NCBI GenBank assembly: GCA_013822345.1
Contig: PNKH01000045.1
Coordinates: 1 to 55,089, forward strand
Direction: 5' to 3'
DNA length: 55,089 nucleotides
Source of the DNA: Isosphaera sp.
GTDB lineage: Bacteria > Planctomycetota > Planctomycetia > Gemmatales > Gemmataceae
This document shows positions 8,027 to 16,476 of the stretch, piece after piece. The position numbers and the translations under genes are program-made. Each line of letters opens with the position of its first letter. Position 1 is the first letter of the stretch. The notes under the pieces are model-generated. The model ran no database searches. It was not told where the DNA came from and worked only from the letters and a program-made list of their open reading frames with translations.

Positions 8027-9337
8027 ATGGTGCGGGTGCTGTCGGTCGTCGTGCTGGCCGGGTGGGCGGCCCCGGCCCGGGCCAACGAGGCCGAGGACAA
8101 GGCGGTCGCGCTCGTGGAGAAGCTCTTCGGCTTTGTCACGCGGGACGAGACGAGGCCGGGCAAGCCCGTCGTTCGTGTGTACCTTAGCGCGACGAACGTG
8201 ACGGACGCGGGCCTGGAGCAGTTGGCCGGGCTGAAGGACCTCGCCCGCCTCGACCTCAAGGGCACCAAGGTGACGGACGCCGGGCTTAAACATCTGGCAG
8301 GGCTGAAGAACCTCACCTCCCTCGAACTCGGCGAGACCGGGGTGACGGACGCGGGGCTGGAGCACCTGGCCGGGCTGAAGAACCTCACCGTTCTCTACCT
8401 CTACCAAACCAAGGTGACGGACACAGGGCTGGAGCACCTGGCCGGACTGAAGGACCTCGCCGCCCTCCACCTCGACCGCACCGAGGTGACGGGCGCCGGG
8501 TTCAAGCACCTGGCCGGGCTGAAGAACCTGACCACACTCGGCCTCAGCCGCACTAAGGTGACGGGCGCCGGGCTGGAGCAGTTGGCCGGGCTGGAGGAAC
8601 TCGAACTCTACGGCACCAAGGTGGTGGACGTCGGGCTCAAGCACCTGGCCGGGCTGAAGAACCTCACGCACCTCAGCCTCGTCGATGCCGCGGTGACGGA
8701 CGCCGGGCTGGAGCACCTCGCCGGGCTGGCGAACCTCACGCGCCTCGACCTCAGCCGCACCAAGGTGACGGGCGCCGGGTTCAAGCACCTGGCCGGGCTG
8801 AAGAACCTGACCACACTCGTCCTCGACGGCACCGCGGTGACGGGCGCCGGGCTGGAGCACCTCGCCGGGCTGAAGGAACTCTTCTACCTCGCCCTCGAGG
8901 GCACTAAGGTGACGGACGCCGGGCTCAAGCACCTGGCCGGGCTGAAGAACCTGAGGGTACTCGACCTCGACGACACCGCGGTGACGGGCGCCGGGCTGGA
9001 GCACCTGGTTGGGCTGGCGAACTTCACGCACCTTGACCTCTACGGCGCCAAGGTGACGGACGCCGGGCTCAAGCACCTGACCGGGCTGAAGAACCTGGAG
9101 AGTCTCAACCTCTCGGACACCGCGGTGACGGACGCCGGGCTGGAGCACCTGGCCGGGCTGAAGAATCTCAAGTACCTCTCCCTCGACGACACCAAGGTGA
9201 CGGACGCCGGGCTCAAGCACCTGGCCGGGGTGAAGACCCTCAGCCTCCTTTTCCTGTTCCACACCAAGGTGACGGCCGCGGGGGTGGCGGACTTGCGGAA
9301 GGCGCTGCCGGGGTGCGACATCTCCGGCGTCAAGTGA
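8027..9337 (+). CDS. Exported leucine-rich-repeat protein
   Basis: A 436-residue protein with a Sec signal (MVRVLSVVVLAGWAAPARA) and then 15 complete LRR units plus a partial one. The unit is 24 residues with consensus VTDAGLKHLAGLKNLTxL, the GALA/cysteine-containing-like bacterial LRR type abundant in Gemmata. Repeat 6 is only 21 residues long. Units tend to alternate between GLKHL and GLEHL. Repeats 5 and 9 are almost identical at the DNA level (8486-8540 and 8764-8818), pointing to a recent block duplication. LRR surfaces bind proteins; the ligand is unknown. The gene follows the DUF1501 pseudogene by 41 bases. Confidence 0.85.
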   Translation: MVRVLSVVVLAGWAAPARANEAEDKAVALVEKLFGFVTRDETRPGKPVVRVYLSATNVTDAGLEQLAGLKDLARLDLKGTKVTDAGLKHLAGLKNLTSLELGETGVTDAGLEHLAGLKNLTVLYLYQTKVTDTGLEHLAGLKDLAALHLDRTEVTGAGFKHLAGLKNLTTLGLSRTKVTGAGLEQLAGLEELELYGTKVVDVGLKHLAGLKNLTHLSLVDAAVTDAGLEHLAGLANLTRLDLSRTKVTGAGFKHLAGLKNLTTLVLDGTAVTGAGLEHLAGLKELFYLALEGTKVTDAGLKHLAGLKNLRVLDLDDTAVTGAGLEHLVGLANFTHLDLYGAKVTDAGLKHLTGLKNLESLNLSDTAVTDAGLEHLAGLKNLKYLSLDDTKVTDAGLKHLAGVKTLSLLFLFHTKVTAAGVADLRKALPGCDISGVK

Positions 9338-9378
9338 CCCGGTGCGGGCGGCGGCCGGGGCGGGGGCGGCCCGCCGGG

Positions 9379-9387
9379 TGATACAAT
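9379..9387 (+). promoter_or_regulatory. Extended -10 promoter (TGATACAAT), possibly leaderless
   Basis: TG-A-TACAAT ends 7 bases before the ATG at 9395, so transcription would begin at or next to that start codon. There is no good -35 and no Shine-Dalgarno sequence, consistent with a leaderless mRNA. Inference from spacing only. Confidence 0.4.
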
Positions 9388-9394
9388 GCCGGGT

Positions 9395-10177
9395 ATGGAA
9401 CGGCTCAACAAGTACCTGGCCCACGCCGGCGTCGGGTCCCGCCGGTTCTGCGACGCCCTGATCGCCGCCGGCCGGGTCAAGGTCGACGGCGTCCGCGTCA
9501 CCGACCTCGGCCTCAAGGTCGACCCGGCCGCCCACCAGGTGGCGGTCGACGACCAACCCGTCCGCGCCGAGAAGCCGGTCTACTGGGCGGTGAACAAGCC
9601 GGTCGGCCACCTCTGCACGAACGCCGACCCGGGCGGCCGGCCGCGGGCCGTCGACCTGCTGCCGCACGTCGACCAGCGGGTGTACACGGTCGGCCGGCTG
9701 GACGAGGCGAGCGAGGGCCTCCTCCTGATGACCAACGACGGCGACCTGGCGATGGGGCTGACCCACCCGCGGTTCGGGGTGCCGAAGACGTACCTCGTCC
9801 TCGTCGCCGGGAAGCCGACCCCGGACGACCTGCAAAAGCTGCTCGACGGCGTCTGGCTGAGCGACGGGAAGGTGCGGGCGCGGGCGGTCAAGCGGGCGAA
9901 GCCGCAGGGGAACAGCACCTGGCTGCGGGTCGTCCTGACCGAGGGGAAGAACCGCGAGGTCCGGCGGATGCTGGCGAAGCTCGGGCACAAGGTGATGCGG
10001 CTGCGGCGGGTGGCGATCGGCCCGATCCAGTTGGACAAGCTGCCGAAGGGGAAGGCCCGGCGGGTGAGCGAGGCGGAGCTGTCCGAGCTGCGGGCGTTCG
10101 TCGCGGCCGCCCGGGAGAAGGTCGAGAAGGCCCGCGCCCGGGCCGCCGCGAAGCGGCCGGGCGAACCCGGGGCGTGA
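9395..10177 (+). CDS. Pseudouridine synthase of the RsuA/RluB family
   Basis: A 260-residue enzyme that isomerises uridine to pseudouridine in rRNA. An N-terminal S4 RNA-binding domain (MERLNKYLAHAGVGSRRFCD to about residue 60) precedes the catalytic domain; the family motif GRLDEASEGLLL gives catalytic Asp103, and GKNREVRRMLAKLGHKVMRL is the conserved RsuA/RluB C-terminal signature. A Lys/Arg/Ala-rich tail of about 30 residues follows. Which rRNA position it modifies cannot be decided from sequence. ATG 9395 matches the family start; an ATG nine bases upstream lies inside the promoter-like sequence. Confidence 0.92.
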   Translation: MERLNKYLAHAGVGSRRFCDALIAAGRVKVDGVRVTDLGLKVDPAAHQVAVDDQPVRAEKPVYWAVNKPVGHLCTNADPGGRPRAVDLLPHVDQRVYTVGRLDEASEGLLLMTNDGDLAMGLTHPRFGVPKTYLVLVAGKPTPDDLQKLLDGVWLSDGKVRARAVKRAKPQGNSTWLRVVLTEGKNREVRRMLAKLGHKVMRLRRVAIGPIQLDKLPKGKARRVSEAELSELRAFVAAAREKVEKARARAAAKRPGEPGA

Positions 10178-10230
10178 GCGACGGGAGGGGGCGGGCGCCG
10201 GGCGGGTTGGGCTTGCCGGGTGTCTCGGCA

Positions 10231-10413
10231 GGTGGCATCCCCTCACCCGCCGGCGAAGCGCCGGCGACCTCTCCCCAGCGGGGAGAGGTAGGGCTGGTCC
10301 GGCCCTCGGAAGCTCGGCGATCCGGGAAGCTGACGAGGGGCACCGAGGCCCCACCTCTCCCCGCTGGGGAGAGGTCGGCCCGGCGCTCCGCCGGGCCGGG
10401 TGAGGGGCAACCA
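10231..10413. repeat. Large imperfect inverted repeat, CCCTCACCC/CCTCTCCCC family
   Basis: Arms of about 60 bases (10231-10289 and 10352-10413) pair imperfectly, each containing GGTGG, CCCCTCACCC, a GC-rich sub-hairpin and CCTCTCCCC. The 62-base middle has its own weaker pairing. It fills most of the gap between the pseudouridine synthase and pyrK. Related CCCTCACCC/CTCTCCC intergenic repeats are known in many bacteria. Similar sequence recurs at 14446 and 35528. Confidence 0.8.
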
Positions 10414-10470
10414 CCTGCCGCGAAGTCCGGCGGCCGACCCGCACCCCGTCGCTAACGCCCCGGGCTCGTC

Positions 10471-11295
10471 ATGTTCCACCGCACCGCCCCGGTCGCCGAG
10501 CACGTCGCCCTCGCCGACCGCACGTTCCGCGTCCGCTTGCGCTGCCCCGAGGTCGCCGCCGCGATCCGCCCGGGCCAGTTCGTCATGCTCCGCCTGCCCG
10601 GCACCACCGACCCGCTCCTCGGCCGCCCGTTCGCCCTGTACGACACCGTCCTCGACGACGCCGGGACGCCCGTCGGCCTGGACGTGGTCTACCTCGTCGT
10701 CGGGAAGATGACCGGCCGGCTCGCGGGGGTGAAGTCGGGCGACGCGCTCGAAGTCTGGGGGCCGCTCGGCCGGCCGTTCCTCGACGTCGGCACTCCGGAC
10801 CGGGTCACGCTCGTCGCCGGCGGGATCGGGCAGACACCGTTCCTGGCGTTCGCCCGCGAACTCCTCGGCGCCCGCGGGTACGGCGGCGACGCGCCCCGCA
10901 AACGGGCCGGGTCGGTGTCGCTCCTCTACGGCGTGCGGACGGCGGCGCTCGCCGCCGGGGTCGACGACTTCCGGGCCGCCGGCGTCGACGTTCACCTGGC
11001 GAGCGACGACGGGAGCGTCGGGGCGAAGGGGTACGTGACGCAGTTGCTGGCGGCGCGGGGGAAGACGGGGCCGCTGGTCGGGTGCGGGCCGGAGCCGATG
11101 CTGCACGCCCTGGCGAAGGTCGCCCGGGGGTGGGGGGTGCCCTGCCAGGTGTCGCTGGAGACGCCGATGGCGTGCGGGGTCGGGGTGTGCTTCAGTTGCG
11201 TGGCGAAGGTGGCGACGGCGGACGGCGGGTGGGACTACAAGCGGGTGTGCGTCGACGGCCCGGCGTTCGACGCCGGGCAACTCGTGTGGGGGTAG
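10471..11295 (+). CDS. pyrK: Dihydroorotate dehydrogenase electron-transfer subunit
   Basis: A 274-residue flavoprotein of the ferredoxin-reductase superfamily that passes electrons from dihydroorotate dehydrogenase B to NAD+ in pyrimidine synthesis. The FAD-binding motif is GRPFALYD, the nucleotide-binding loop is LVAGGIGQTPFLAFA, and the C-terminal [2Fe-2S] ligands are Cys235, Cys240, Cys243 and Cys260 (C-X4-C-X2-C-X16-C), the PyrK signature. No pyrD is adjacent, so the partner must be elsewhere. Length is normal for the family. Function in cytosol is inferred from family. Confidence 0.9.
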   Translation: MFHRTAPVAEHVALADRTFRVRLRCPEVAAAIRPGQFVMLRLPGTTDPLLGRPFALYDTVLDDAGTPVGLDVVYLVVGKMTGRLAGVKSGDALEVWGPLGRPFLDVGTPDRVTLVAGGIGQTPFLAFARELLGARGYGGDAPRKRAGSVSLLYGVRTAALAAGVDDFRAAGVDVHLASDDGSVGAKGYVTQLLAARGKTGPLVGCGPEPMLHALAKVARGWGVPCQVSLETPMACGVGVCFSCVAKVATADGGWDYKRVCVDGPAFDAGQLVWG

Positions 11296-11330
11296 GGCCG
11301 GGGTTGGGCAAAGAGGTGGTTTCAGGACCC

Positions 11331-11381
11331 GGTGGGGCAGGCATTCTTGCCTGCCCGGCAGGCAAGAATGCCTGCCCCACC
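11331..11381. repeat. Interspersed palindrome, GGTGGGGCAGGCATTC family, copy 2
   Basis: Perfect 25-base arms (11331-11355 and 11357-11381) with a single-base centre, nearly the same sequence as 1-67 (one C to T difference per arm). It lies between the convergent pyrK and TPR genes and may act as a bidirectional terminator. Confidence 0.88.
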
Positions 11382-11485
11382 CAGGCAAGCCCGCCGGCCG
11401 GAACGAAAGGACCCCGCGGGGTGAGCATCCGTGCGCCCCGCGGGGTCGAACCGGCGTCCGTGCCGGGGCTCAAGGTTCCGTCCCG

Positions 11486-12277
11486 TCAGGACCGGTCGGC
11501 CTTCCGGGCGCGGAGCCGGGCCAGGTGCGGCCGCGGGAACGACACCACGTCCCGCCGCACCGCCCCGCCGGCCGCCGACTTCGACCCGCCGTCCGGGCGC
11601 GCGAACGGGAGGACCACACGGCCGCCGTCCGTGGCGACTTCGGCATCCTGCCGGTGCCGTGTGGCCCCCCGCCGCCCGCGCCGGGCTTGTCTCGCGGTCT
11701 CGAACCGGACCCGCCCCCACAGTGCCGCCACGTCGCGGCTACCGGGGCACAGGAACCGGGCCGCCGTCACCACCCGCCGGGCCGCCGCCAGCCGCCCGGC
11801 CTCCAGCAACCCCTCGGCGACCACCCGCACCACCGCCACGTCCCCCGGGGCCGCGACCGCCGCGGCCCGCAGCGCCCGCACCCCGGCCTTCGCCCGCCCG
11901 CACCGCACCGCCGCCCGCCCGAACGCTGCCCGGTACAGGTGGTTCGCCGGCTCCAACCCGGCCGCCTTCCGGAACCGCACCGCCGCCCGCCGGTCGCACC
12001 CGTGCGGGTCGCGCTCCAGGGCCAGGCCCCACAGGTAGAAGAGCCGCGCCCGGTCCGGCCTCAGGGCCGCGGCGGCGCGCAGGTGGCGGCGCGCCTCGGG
12101 GAAGCGGTCGGCCCCGAGGAACACCTCGCCGGCCAGCGCGTGCGCCTCCGCGGCCACCCCGGCGGGGAGGTCCGGGCGGGCCAGCAGGCGGGTGGTGCGG
12201 GCCAGGGTGTCGGGGCGGTGGGCGGCCGTGCGGACGGCCTCCCAACCGGCGTCGATCAGGGTGAGCGTCCTGCTCAT
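11486..12277 (-). CDS. TPR-like helical repeat protein
   Basis: A 263-residue cytoplasmic protein made of helical pairs with TPR spacing: PEARRHLRAAAALRPDRARL, AAVRFRKAAGLEPANHLY and AKAGVRALRAAAVAAPGDVA are clear repeats (about residues 60-200). The basic C-terminal 60 residues (many Arg, with HRQDAEVATDGGRVV) could contact nucleic acid or be disordered. No enzymatic motif. The start is fixed by AGGAGG at 12285-12290, seven bases upstream. It is divergent from the GspA-like ATPase gene at 12536, with which it may share a regulatory region. Confidence 0.75.
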   Translation of the reverse strand: MSRTLTLIDAGWEAVRTAAHRPDTLARTTRLLARPDLPAGVAAEAHALAGEVFLGADRFPEARRHLRAAAALRPDRARLFYLWGLALERDPHGCDRRAAVRFRKAAGLEPANHLYRAAFGRAAVRCGRAKAGVRALRAAAVAAPGDVAVVRVVAEGLLEAGRLAAARRVVTAARFLCPGSRDVAALWGRVRFETARQARRGRRGATRHRQDAEVATDGGRVVLPFARPDGGSKSAAGGAVRRDVVSFPRPHLARLRARKADRS

Positions 12278-12331
12278 CCGACTGCCTCCTGCAGTGGGCG
12301 GGCGACGAGGTCGGTGTGATCGCGTGGGCAA

Positions 12332-12359
12332 AATATACCGGGGCGACGTGGCCCTGCAA
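12332..12359 (-). promoter_or_regulatory. Putative promoter of TPR gene
   Basis: On the minus strand TTGCAG (12354-12359), 16-base spacer, TATATT (12332-12337), about 55 bases from the start at 12277. The run AAAATATA is the most AT-rich stretch of this divergent intergenic region. Confidence 0.45.
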
Positions 12360-12535
12360 GTACGAAATCCGGTGCCGTTGCCCGGCTGAAAAACCCGTGA
12401 GTCGCACAGTCCCGGCCGGCCCGGCGCGAACGGTTCAAGTGGCGCGGCCGCGCCCGCCGATGTCCCCAGAACCCGGGATCGAACCCCGCCGCCGCGTCGG
12501 GCGGACACCAACACCACGGACGGAGGACGCCCGGC

Positions 12536-13468
12536 GTGGACTGGTCGCACCTCGGCTTCGACCGCCAGCCGTTCCGCCCGGCGGTCGACCCGGACGCGTA
12601 CTTCCCGGCCGGCGGGCACGAGGCCGCGCTGGCCGCCGTCGCCGCCGGGTTCGCCCGCCGCGACCCGGTCGTTCTGCTCGACGGGCCGACCGGGGTCGGG
12701 AAGTCGCTCGTCGCCCGGAAGTGGCTCGAGCACCTGCTCCCCGACGTGCCCCGCGTCGTCCTCCCCGGGTGCCGGGCGGCGGCGCCGGCGGAACTCCTCC
12801 AGCCGATCCTATTCGACCTCGGGGAGCCGTACCGCGGGCTGACCGAGGCGGAGCTGCGGCTGGCCGCCACCGGCCGGCTGCTCGACGCCGCGGCCGCCTC
12901 GGGTTACCCGACGGTGGTGGTGGTGGACGAGGCCCAGCACCTCGGCCGGGCGGCCCTGGAGGAGCTGCGGCTGCTCGGGAACCTGGAGACCCGCGGCGGG
13001 GCGGCGGTGTTCGCCCTGCTCGTCGCCCGGCCGACCCTCCGGGCGAGGCTGCGGCGGCCGGGTCTCGAGGCGCTGGCCCAGCGGGTCGGGGTGCCGGCGG
13101 CGGTCCCGCCGCTGTCCGCGGACGAGGCGGCGAAGTACCTGCGGCACCAGGTGCGGGCGGCCGGCGGGGCGCCGGAGCTGTTCGACGAGGCGGCGGTGGC
13201 GGCGGTGGTCGGGGCGTGCGGCGGGGTGCCGCGGGTCTTGAACCGGGCGGCCGGGCTGGCGCTGGAACTGGCGGCGGAAGCGGGTGCGACCGCGGTCGAC
13301 GTGGAGGCCGCGCTGGAGGCGCTCGACCGGCTCGGGCTGGCCGCGGCGGAGGAACCGGCGGGACCGGTCCTCTTGCCGCACCCCGGGCGGCCGGCCGCGG
13401 CCGGCCGGGATGAAGCGGCCCCGGCCCGGGTGCCGAAGAACACCGCGGCGCGGAAGCGGACCGCCTGA
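12536..13468 (+). CDS. AAA ATPase of the GspA/ExeA type
   Basis: A 310-residue P-loop ATPase. The opening DWSHLGFDRQPFRP is typical of ExeA/GspA and XrtA-associated ATPases. Walker A is DGPTGVGKSL (Lys56), Walker B VVVVDEAQH (Asp131, Glu132), and a winged/lid region follows with GGVPRVLNRAAGLAL near residue 230. The C-terminal 50 residues are disordered. Relatives power secretion assembly, exopolysaccharide clusters, or resemble MuB-type proteins. The next gene, 23 bases downstream, is CpsD-like, the combination seen in exopolysaccharide/exosortase loci, but no polysaccharide genes are nearby. The start is GTG. Confidence 0.8.
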   Translation: MDWSHLGFDRQPFRPAVDPDAYFPAGGHEAALAAVAAGFARRDPVVLLDGPTGVGKSLVARKWLEHLLPDVPRVVLPGCRAAAPAELLQPILFDLGEPYRGLTEAELRLAATGRLLDAAAASGYPTVVVVDEAQHLGRAALEELRLLGNLETRGGAAVFALLVARPTLRARLRRPGLEALAQRVGVPAAVPPLSADEAAKYLRHQVRAAGGAPELFDEAAVAAVVGACGGVPRVLNRAAGLALELAAEAGATAVDVEAALEALDRLGLAAAEEPAGPVLLPHPGRPAAAGRDEAAPARVPKNTAARKRTA

Positions 13469-13491
13469 CCGGACCCCGCACGAGGCACGGA

Positions 13492-14403
13492 ATGAGCCGG
13501 GTGTACAACGTGTTGACCGGGGCCGGCCGCCCCGCCGGTCCGGCCGCCGAGGCCCCCGACGACGAGGAGTCGTGGGAGGAGGCGGACGAGGCCCCGTTCG
13601 TCGAGGTCGGCGGGCCGGGCGGGCCGGTCTTCTCGCCGGCCGCCCCGCGCCCGACCCCGGCCCCCGCCCCGCCCGCCCCCGAATTCCCGCGCCTGGCCCC
13701 GCAGCCGGCGGCGCCGGCGTACCTGTCGGTCCGGTTCCACGACCTCGCCACCCGCGCCGGCCGGCCGGCCGGCGACGCCCCCGACCCCGGCCTCGTCGCC
13801 CTCCACGCCCCGGACCACCCGGCGAGCGCGGAGTACCGCACCCTGCGGGACGAGATCCGCAAGCAACTGCCGGAGGCGACCTCGCACGTCCTGACGTTCG
13901 CGGCCGCGGCCCCGGAGTCGGGGACGACGACGGTGCTCTTGAACCTGGCGGTGACGCTGGCCCGGGACGGGAAGTCGCGTGTGCTGGTGGCGGACGCGAA
14001 CACGACCCGGCCCGGGGCGGCGCAGAAGTTCGCCCTGAGGCCGGCCCCGGGGCTGGCCGAGGTGCTGGCCGGGCGGGTGCCGCTGGCGTGGGCGGTGCAG
14101 CCGGCGGGGCTGCCGAACCTGCACGTCCTGCCGGCGGGGGAGGCGACGGACGGGACCGCCGGCGCGGTCGGCCGCGACCTGCCGCGGCTGCTGGCGCAGC
14201 TGCGGCAGTGGTACGACTGGGTGCTGGTGGACGCCGGGGTGTGGGGCGACGCGGCCGAGCGGGACGCGGCCTGCCCGTCGGCCGACGCGGTCTACCTGGT
14301 GACCCGGGCGGACGCGGCCGAGCGGCCGGAGTTCGTGGCGGTCCGCGGGTGGGTACGGGAACTGGGCGGGCTGCTGCGTGGGTACGTCGCCACCCGGGCG
14401 TGA
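13492..14403 (+). CDS. CpsD/MinD-like ATPase with degenerate Walker A
   Basis: A 303-residue protein. After a disordered acidic and Pro-rich N-terminus (1-75), the segment HPASAEYRTLRDEIR (109-123) matches the conserved lead-in of bacterial tyrosine kinases of the CpsD/CapB type. The Walker A position reads APESGTTTVLLNLA (140-153): the usual GKS/T lysine is absent. Walker A' is VADANTTRPG (167-175) and Walker B WVLVDAGVW. There is no C-terminal tyrosine cluster. It is probably a non-catalytic or altered relative acting with the upstream GspA-like ATPase; the process is unknown. Confidence 0.75.
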   Translation: MSRVYNVLTGAGRPAGPAAEAPDDEESWEEADEAPFVEVGGPGGPVFSPAAPRPTPAPAPPAPEFPRLAPQPAAPAYLSVRFHDLATRAGRPAGDAPDPGLVALHAPDHPASAEYRTLRDEIRKQLPEATSHVLTFAAAAPESGTTTVLLNLAVTLARDGKSRVLVADANTTRPGAAQKFALRPAPGLAEVLAGRVPLAWAVQPAGLPNLHVLPAGEATDGTAGAVGRDLPRLLAQLRQWYDWVLVDAGVWGDAAERDAACPSADAVYLVTRADAAERPEFVAVRGWVRELGGLLRGYVATRA

Positions 14404-14445
14404 CGCGGCCGGCGCGCCTCCGCCGGGTGGTTTCCCCTCACCCTC

Positions 14446-14517
14446 CCGACGAGAACGCCCCGAGCCCCACCTCTCCCCGAAACCGGGGAGAGGTGGGGCT
14501 CGGGGCGTTCTCGTCGG
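14446..14517. repeat. Perfect 34-base palindrome with 4-base loop
   Basis: Arms 14446-14479 and 14484-14517 pair perfectly around AAAC. It contains CCACCTCTCCCC and belongs with the CCCTCACCC/CCTCTCCCC repeats at 10231 and 35528. It follows the CpsD-like gene and could terminate its transcript. Confidence 0.9.
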
Positions 14518-14652
14518 CTCCCCGGGGTTCCGGTCCCGCGGCGGCGGGCCGGCGCGGAATCCGCGACCCGGGTGGCGGACGGCGCGGGCCGGTCTTGCTC
14601 CCGTCGGCGGGGAGCCACCTCTCCCCGCACCGACCCACACGGGAGAACGCGC

Positions 14653-15726
14653 ATGGCTCGCACGTCCGCCACCCGCCTCGGCGTCCAGACCCTGGAGGCC
14701 CGGGACAACCCGGCCGGCAACATCCAGGCCGCCCTCGAGGGGAGCTTCCTCACCCTCTTCGGCGACGCCCTCGACAACCAGGTCCGCGTCACCCAGACGG
14801 CGACCGCCATCAACGTCGTCGGCCTCACCGGCACCACCATCAACGGCCTCGCCTCGGTCAGCTTCGCCACCACCGGCGTGAACGCGGTCGAGATCAAGAT
14901 GGAGGCCGGGAACGACCAGGTCATCCTCAACAACCTCCGGCCGGCGAACGACCTGTTCATCGAGACCAAGGAGGGGAACGACCGGGTCACCCTGAACGGG
15001 GTGAGCGTCGGCGGGAACCTGACCGTCGACCTCGGCCAGGGGGCCGACCAGATCAACGCCACCAACCTGACGGTCGGGGTCGACGCCAACATCAAGGGCG
15101 AGACCTCCGTGGTCGCGGTCCTGAACACCGCCAGCATCGGCCAGAGCCTGACCTTCACCGGGAGCAGCGGGAACGACCGGCTGACCGCCACCAACCTGAC
15201 CCTCGGCGGGGACCTCGTCGCCAGCACCGACCTGGGCAACGACGTCATCAACATCACCGGCGGGAACTTCGGCGGGGGGGCCTCGATCACCACCGGCGAG
15301 GGGAACGACAACGTCCGGGTCGACGGCGTCCGGCTCGGGTTCGGGGTCGCCTTCGGGAAGGACCTGGCCATCGACACCGACAAGGGCGACGACATCGTCA
15401 ACATCCTCGGGACCGACGTGTTCGGCGCGATCTTCGTCGGGACCGGCGAGGGGGCCGACCGGGTGACCGCCAGCGGCGTCACCTCCGGCCTGGACGCCGG
15501 CTTCGAGACCGGCGTCGGCAACGACACGGTCAGCCTGACGAACCTGTCGGCCGGCGGGAGCGTGAACGTGAACACGGACGCCGGGGCCGACCGGGTCACC
15601 GTCCAGAACGTGTCCGCCGCCCTCGACGCGAACCTGGTCGGCGGGTCGGACATCGACACCCTGACGAACCTCGGCATCACCGCCGGGAACATCCTGGACA
15701 TCAAGGAGTTCGAGATCTTCCTGTGA
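14653..15726 (+). CDS. Exported beta-repeat surface protein with LEAR motif
   Basis: A 357-residue protein. The N-terminus ATRLGVQTLEARDNPAGN matches the planctomycete 'LE.R..PA' motif that precedes secreted or surface proteins. The body is built of about 20-residue repeats rich in Gly, Asn, Asp, Val and Thr (forms such as GNDRVTLNGVSVGGNL and GADQINATNLTVG), as in parallel beta-helix or calcium-binding adhesin-like proteins. No catalytic site is visible. It ends directly after FEIFL with no anchor. The ATG at 14653 is chosen because upstream sequence is non-coding repeat. Likely cell-surface or matrix protein; function inferred. Confidence 0.8.
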   Translation: MARTSATRLGVQTLEARDNPAGNIQAALEGSFLTLFGDALDNQVRVTQTATAINVVGLTGTTINGLASVSFATTGVNAVEIKMEAGNDQVILNNLRPANDLFIETKEGNDRVTLNGVSVGGNLTVDLGQGADQINATNLTVGVDANIKGETSVVAVLNTASIGQSLTFTGSSGNDRLTATNLTLGGDLVASTDLGNDVINITGGNFGGGASITTGEGNDNVRVDGVRLGFGVAFGKDLAIDTDKGDDIVNILGTDVFGAIFVGTGEGADRVTASGVTSGLDAGFETGVGNDTVSLTNLSAGGSVNVNTDAGADRVTVQNVSAALDANLVGGSDIDTLTNLGITAGNILDIKEFEIFL

Positions 15727-15780
15727 CCGCCGAGTGGGGGCGGGGGTTCGGGCGGCGGGGCCGGGGGGGTCCCGCCGCCC

Positions 15781-15836
15781 TCATTTGTGAGATACAGGTG
15801 AAAGGAGGGCCGTTCGGGCTATAAGTGGGAGTATCT
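15781..15836 (+). promoter_or_regulatory. AT-rich putative promoter region of sigma/kinase operon
   Basis: A locally AT-rich stretch between 15781 and 15836 includes TTTGTGAGATACAGGTGAAA and TATAAG (15820-15825), about 60 bases upstream of the sigma gene. The -35 cannot be assigned with confidence. Confidence 0.35.
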
Positions 15837-15885
15837 CTGGCGGACCCCCCGCACGTCTCCTGCTCCTGACCGTTGAGGCCCCGGT

Positions 15886-16476
15886 ATGGCCGACACGCCT
15901 CCCGGCCCGGACGCGACCGACCGCTCCCTGCTGAGGCGGGTCCGGGCCGGCGAGGAGGACGCGGCCACCGCCCTGTACCTGCGGTACGCCGACCACCTGC
16001 GGGCCCTGGCGGCCCGGCAGAGTTCCGCCGCCCTGGCCACCCGGTTGGACCCGGACGACATCGTCCAGTCGGTGTTCCGCACCTTCTTCCGCCGGGTCGG
16101 GGACAACCAGTACGACGTGCCGGCCGGGGACGACCTGTGGCGGCTGTTCCTGGTCATCGCCCTGAACAAGATCCGGAACGCCGCCGCCCACCACCGGGCG
16201 GCCAAGCGCGACGTCCGGCAGACGGTCCCGATCGGGGACGACGCCCGGCGGGTGGAGGCGGACGGGGGCGCCACCGGGCTGGCGGTCCTGCGGATGGTGA
16301 TCGACGACGCCCTGGCCCGCCTCCCGGAGGGCACCCGGCGGATCGTCGAGCTGCGGGTCGAGGGGTTCGAGGTGGCCGAGGTGGCCGACCGGGTCGGGCG
16401 GTCGAAGCGGTCGGTCGAGCGGGTGCTCCAGCAGTTCCGGGACGAGTTGAAGGGGCTCCTCGATGAGGACCGGTGA
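15886..16476 (+). CDS. ECF sigma factor linked to a Ser/Thr kinase
   Basis: A 196-residue ECF sigma factor. Region 2 includes RLDPDDIVQSVFRTFFRRVG and region 4 ALARLPEGTRRIVELRVEGF with the HTH VAEVADRVGRSKRSVERVLQ. It is the planctomycete type found next to Ser/Thr kinase genes (ECF-STK groups). The kinase start overlaps its end by 14 bases, so the two are co-translated; regulation of the sigma factor by kinase phosphorylation is the usual proposal for such pairs, not shown here. Confidence 0.92.
   Translation: MADTPPGPDATDRSLLRRVRAGEEDAATALYLRYADHLRALAARQSSAALATRLDPDDIVQSVFRTFFRRVGDNQYDVPAGDDLWRLFLVIALNKIRNAAAHHRAAKRDVRQTVPIGDDARRVEADGGATGLAVLRMVIDDALARLPEGTRRIVELRVEGFEVAEVADRVGRSKRSVERVLQQFRDELKGLLDEDR

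Noticed and set aside
8200-9280. Regular 72-base direct repeats that might suggest a CRISPR or satellite array
   Set aside because: There are no spacers; the repeats are in frame and encode 24-residue LRR units.
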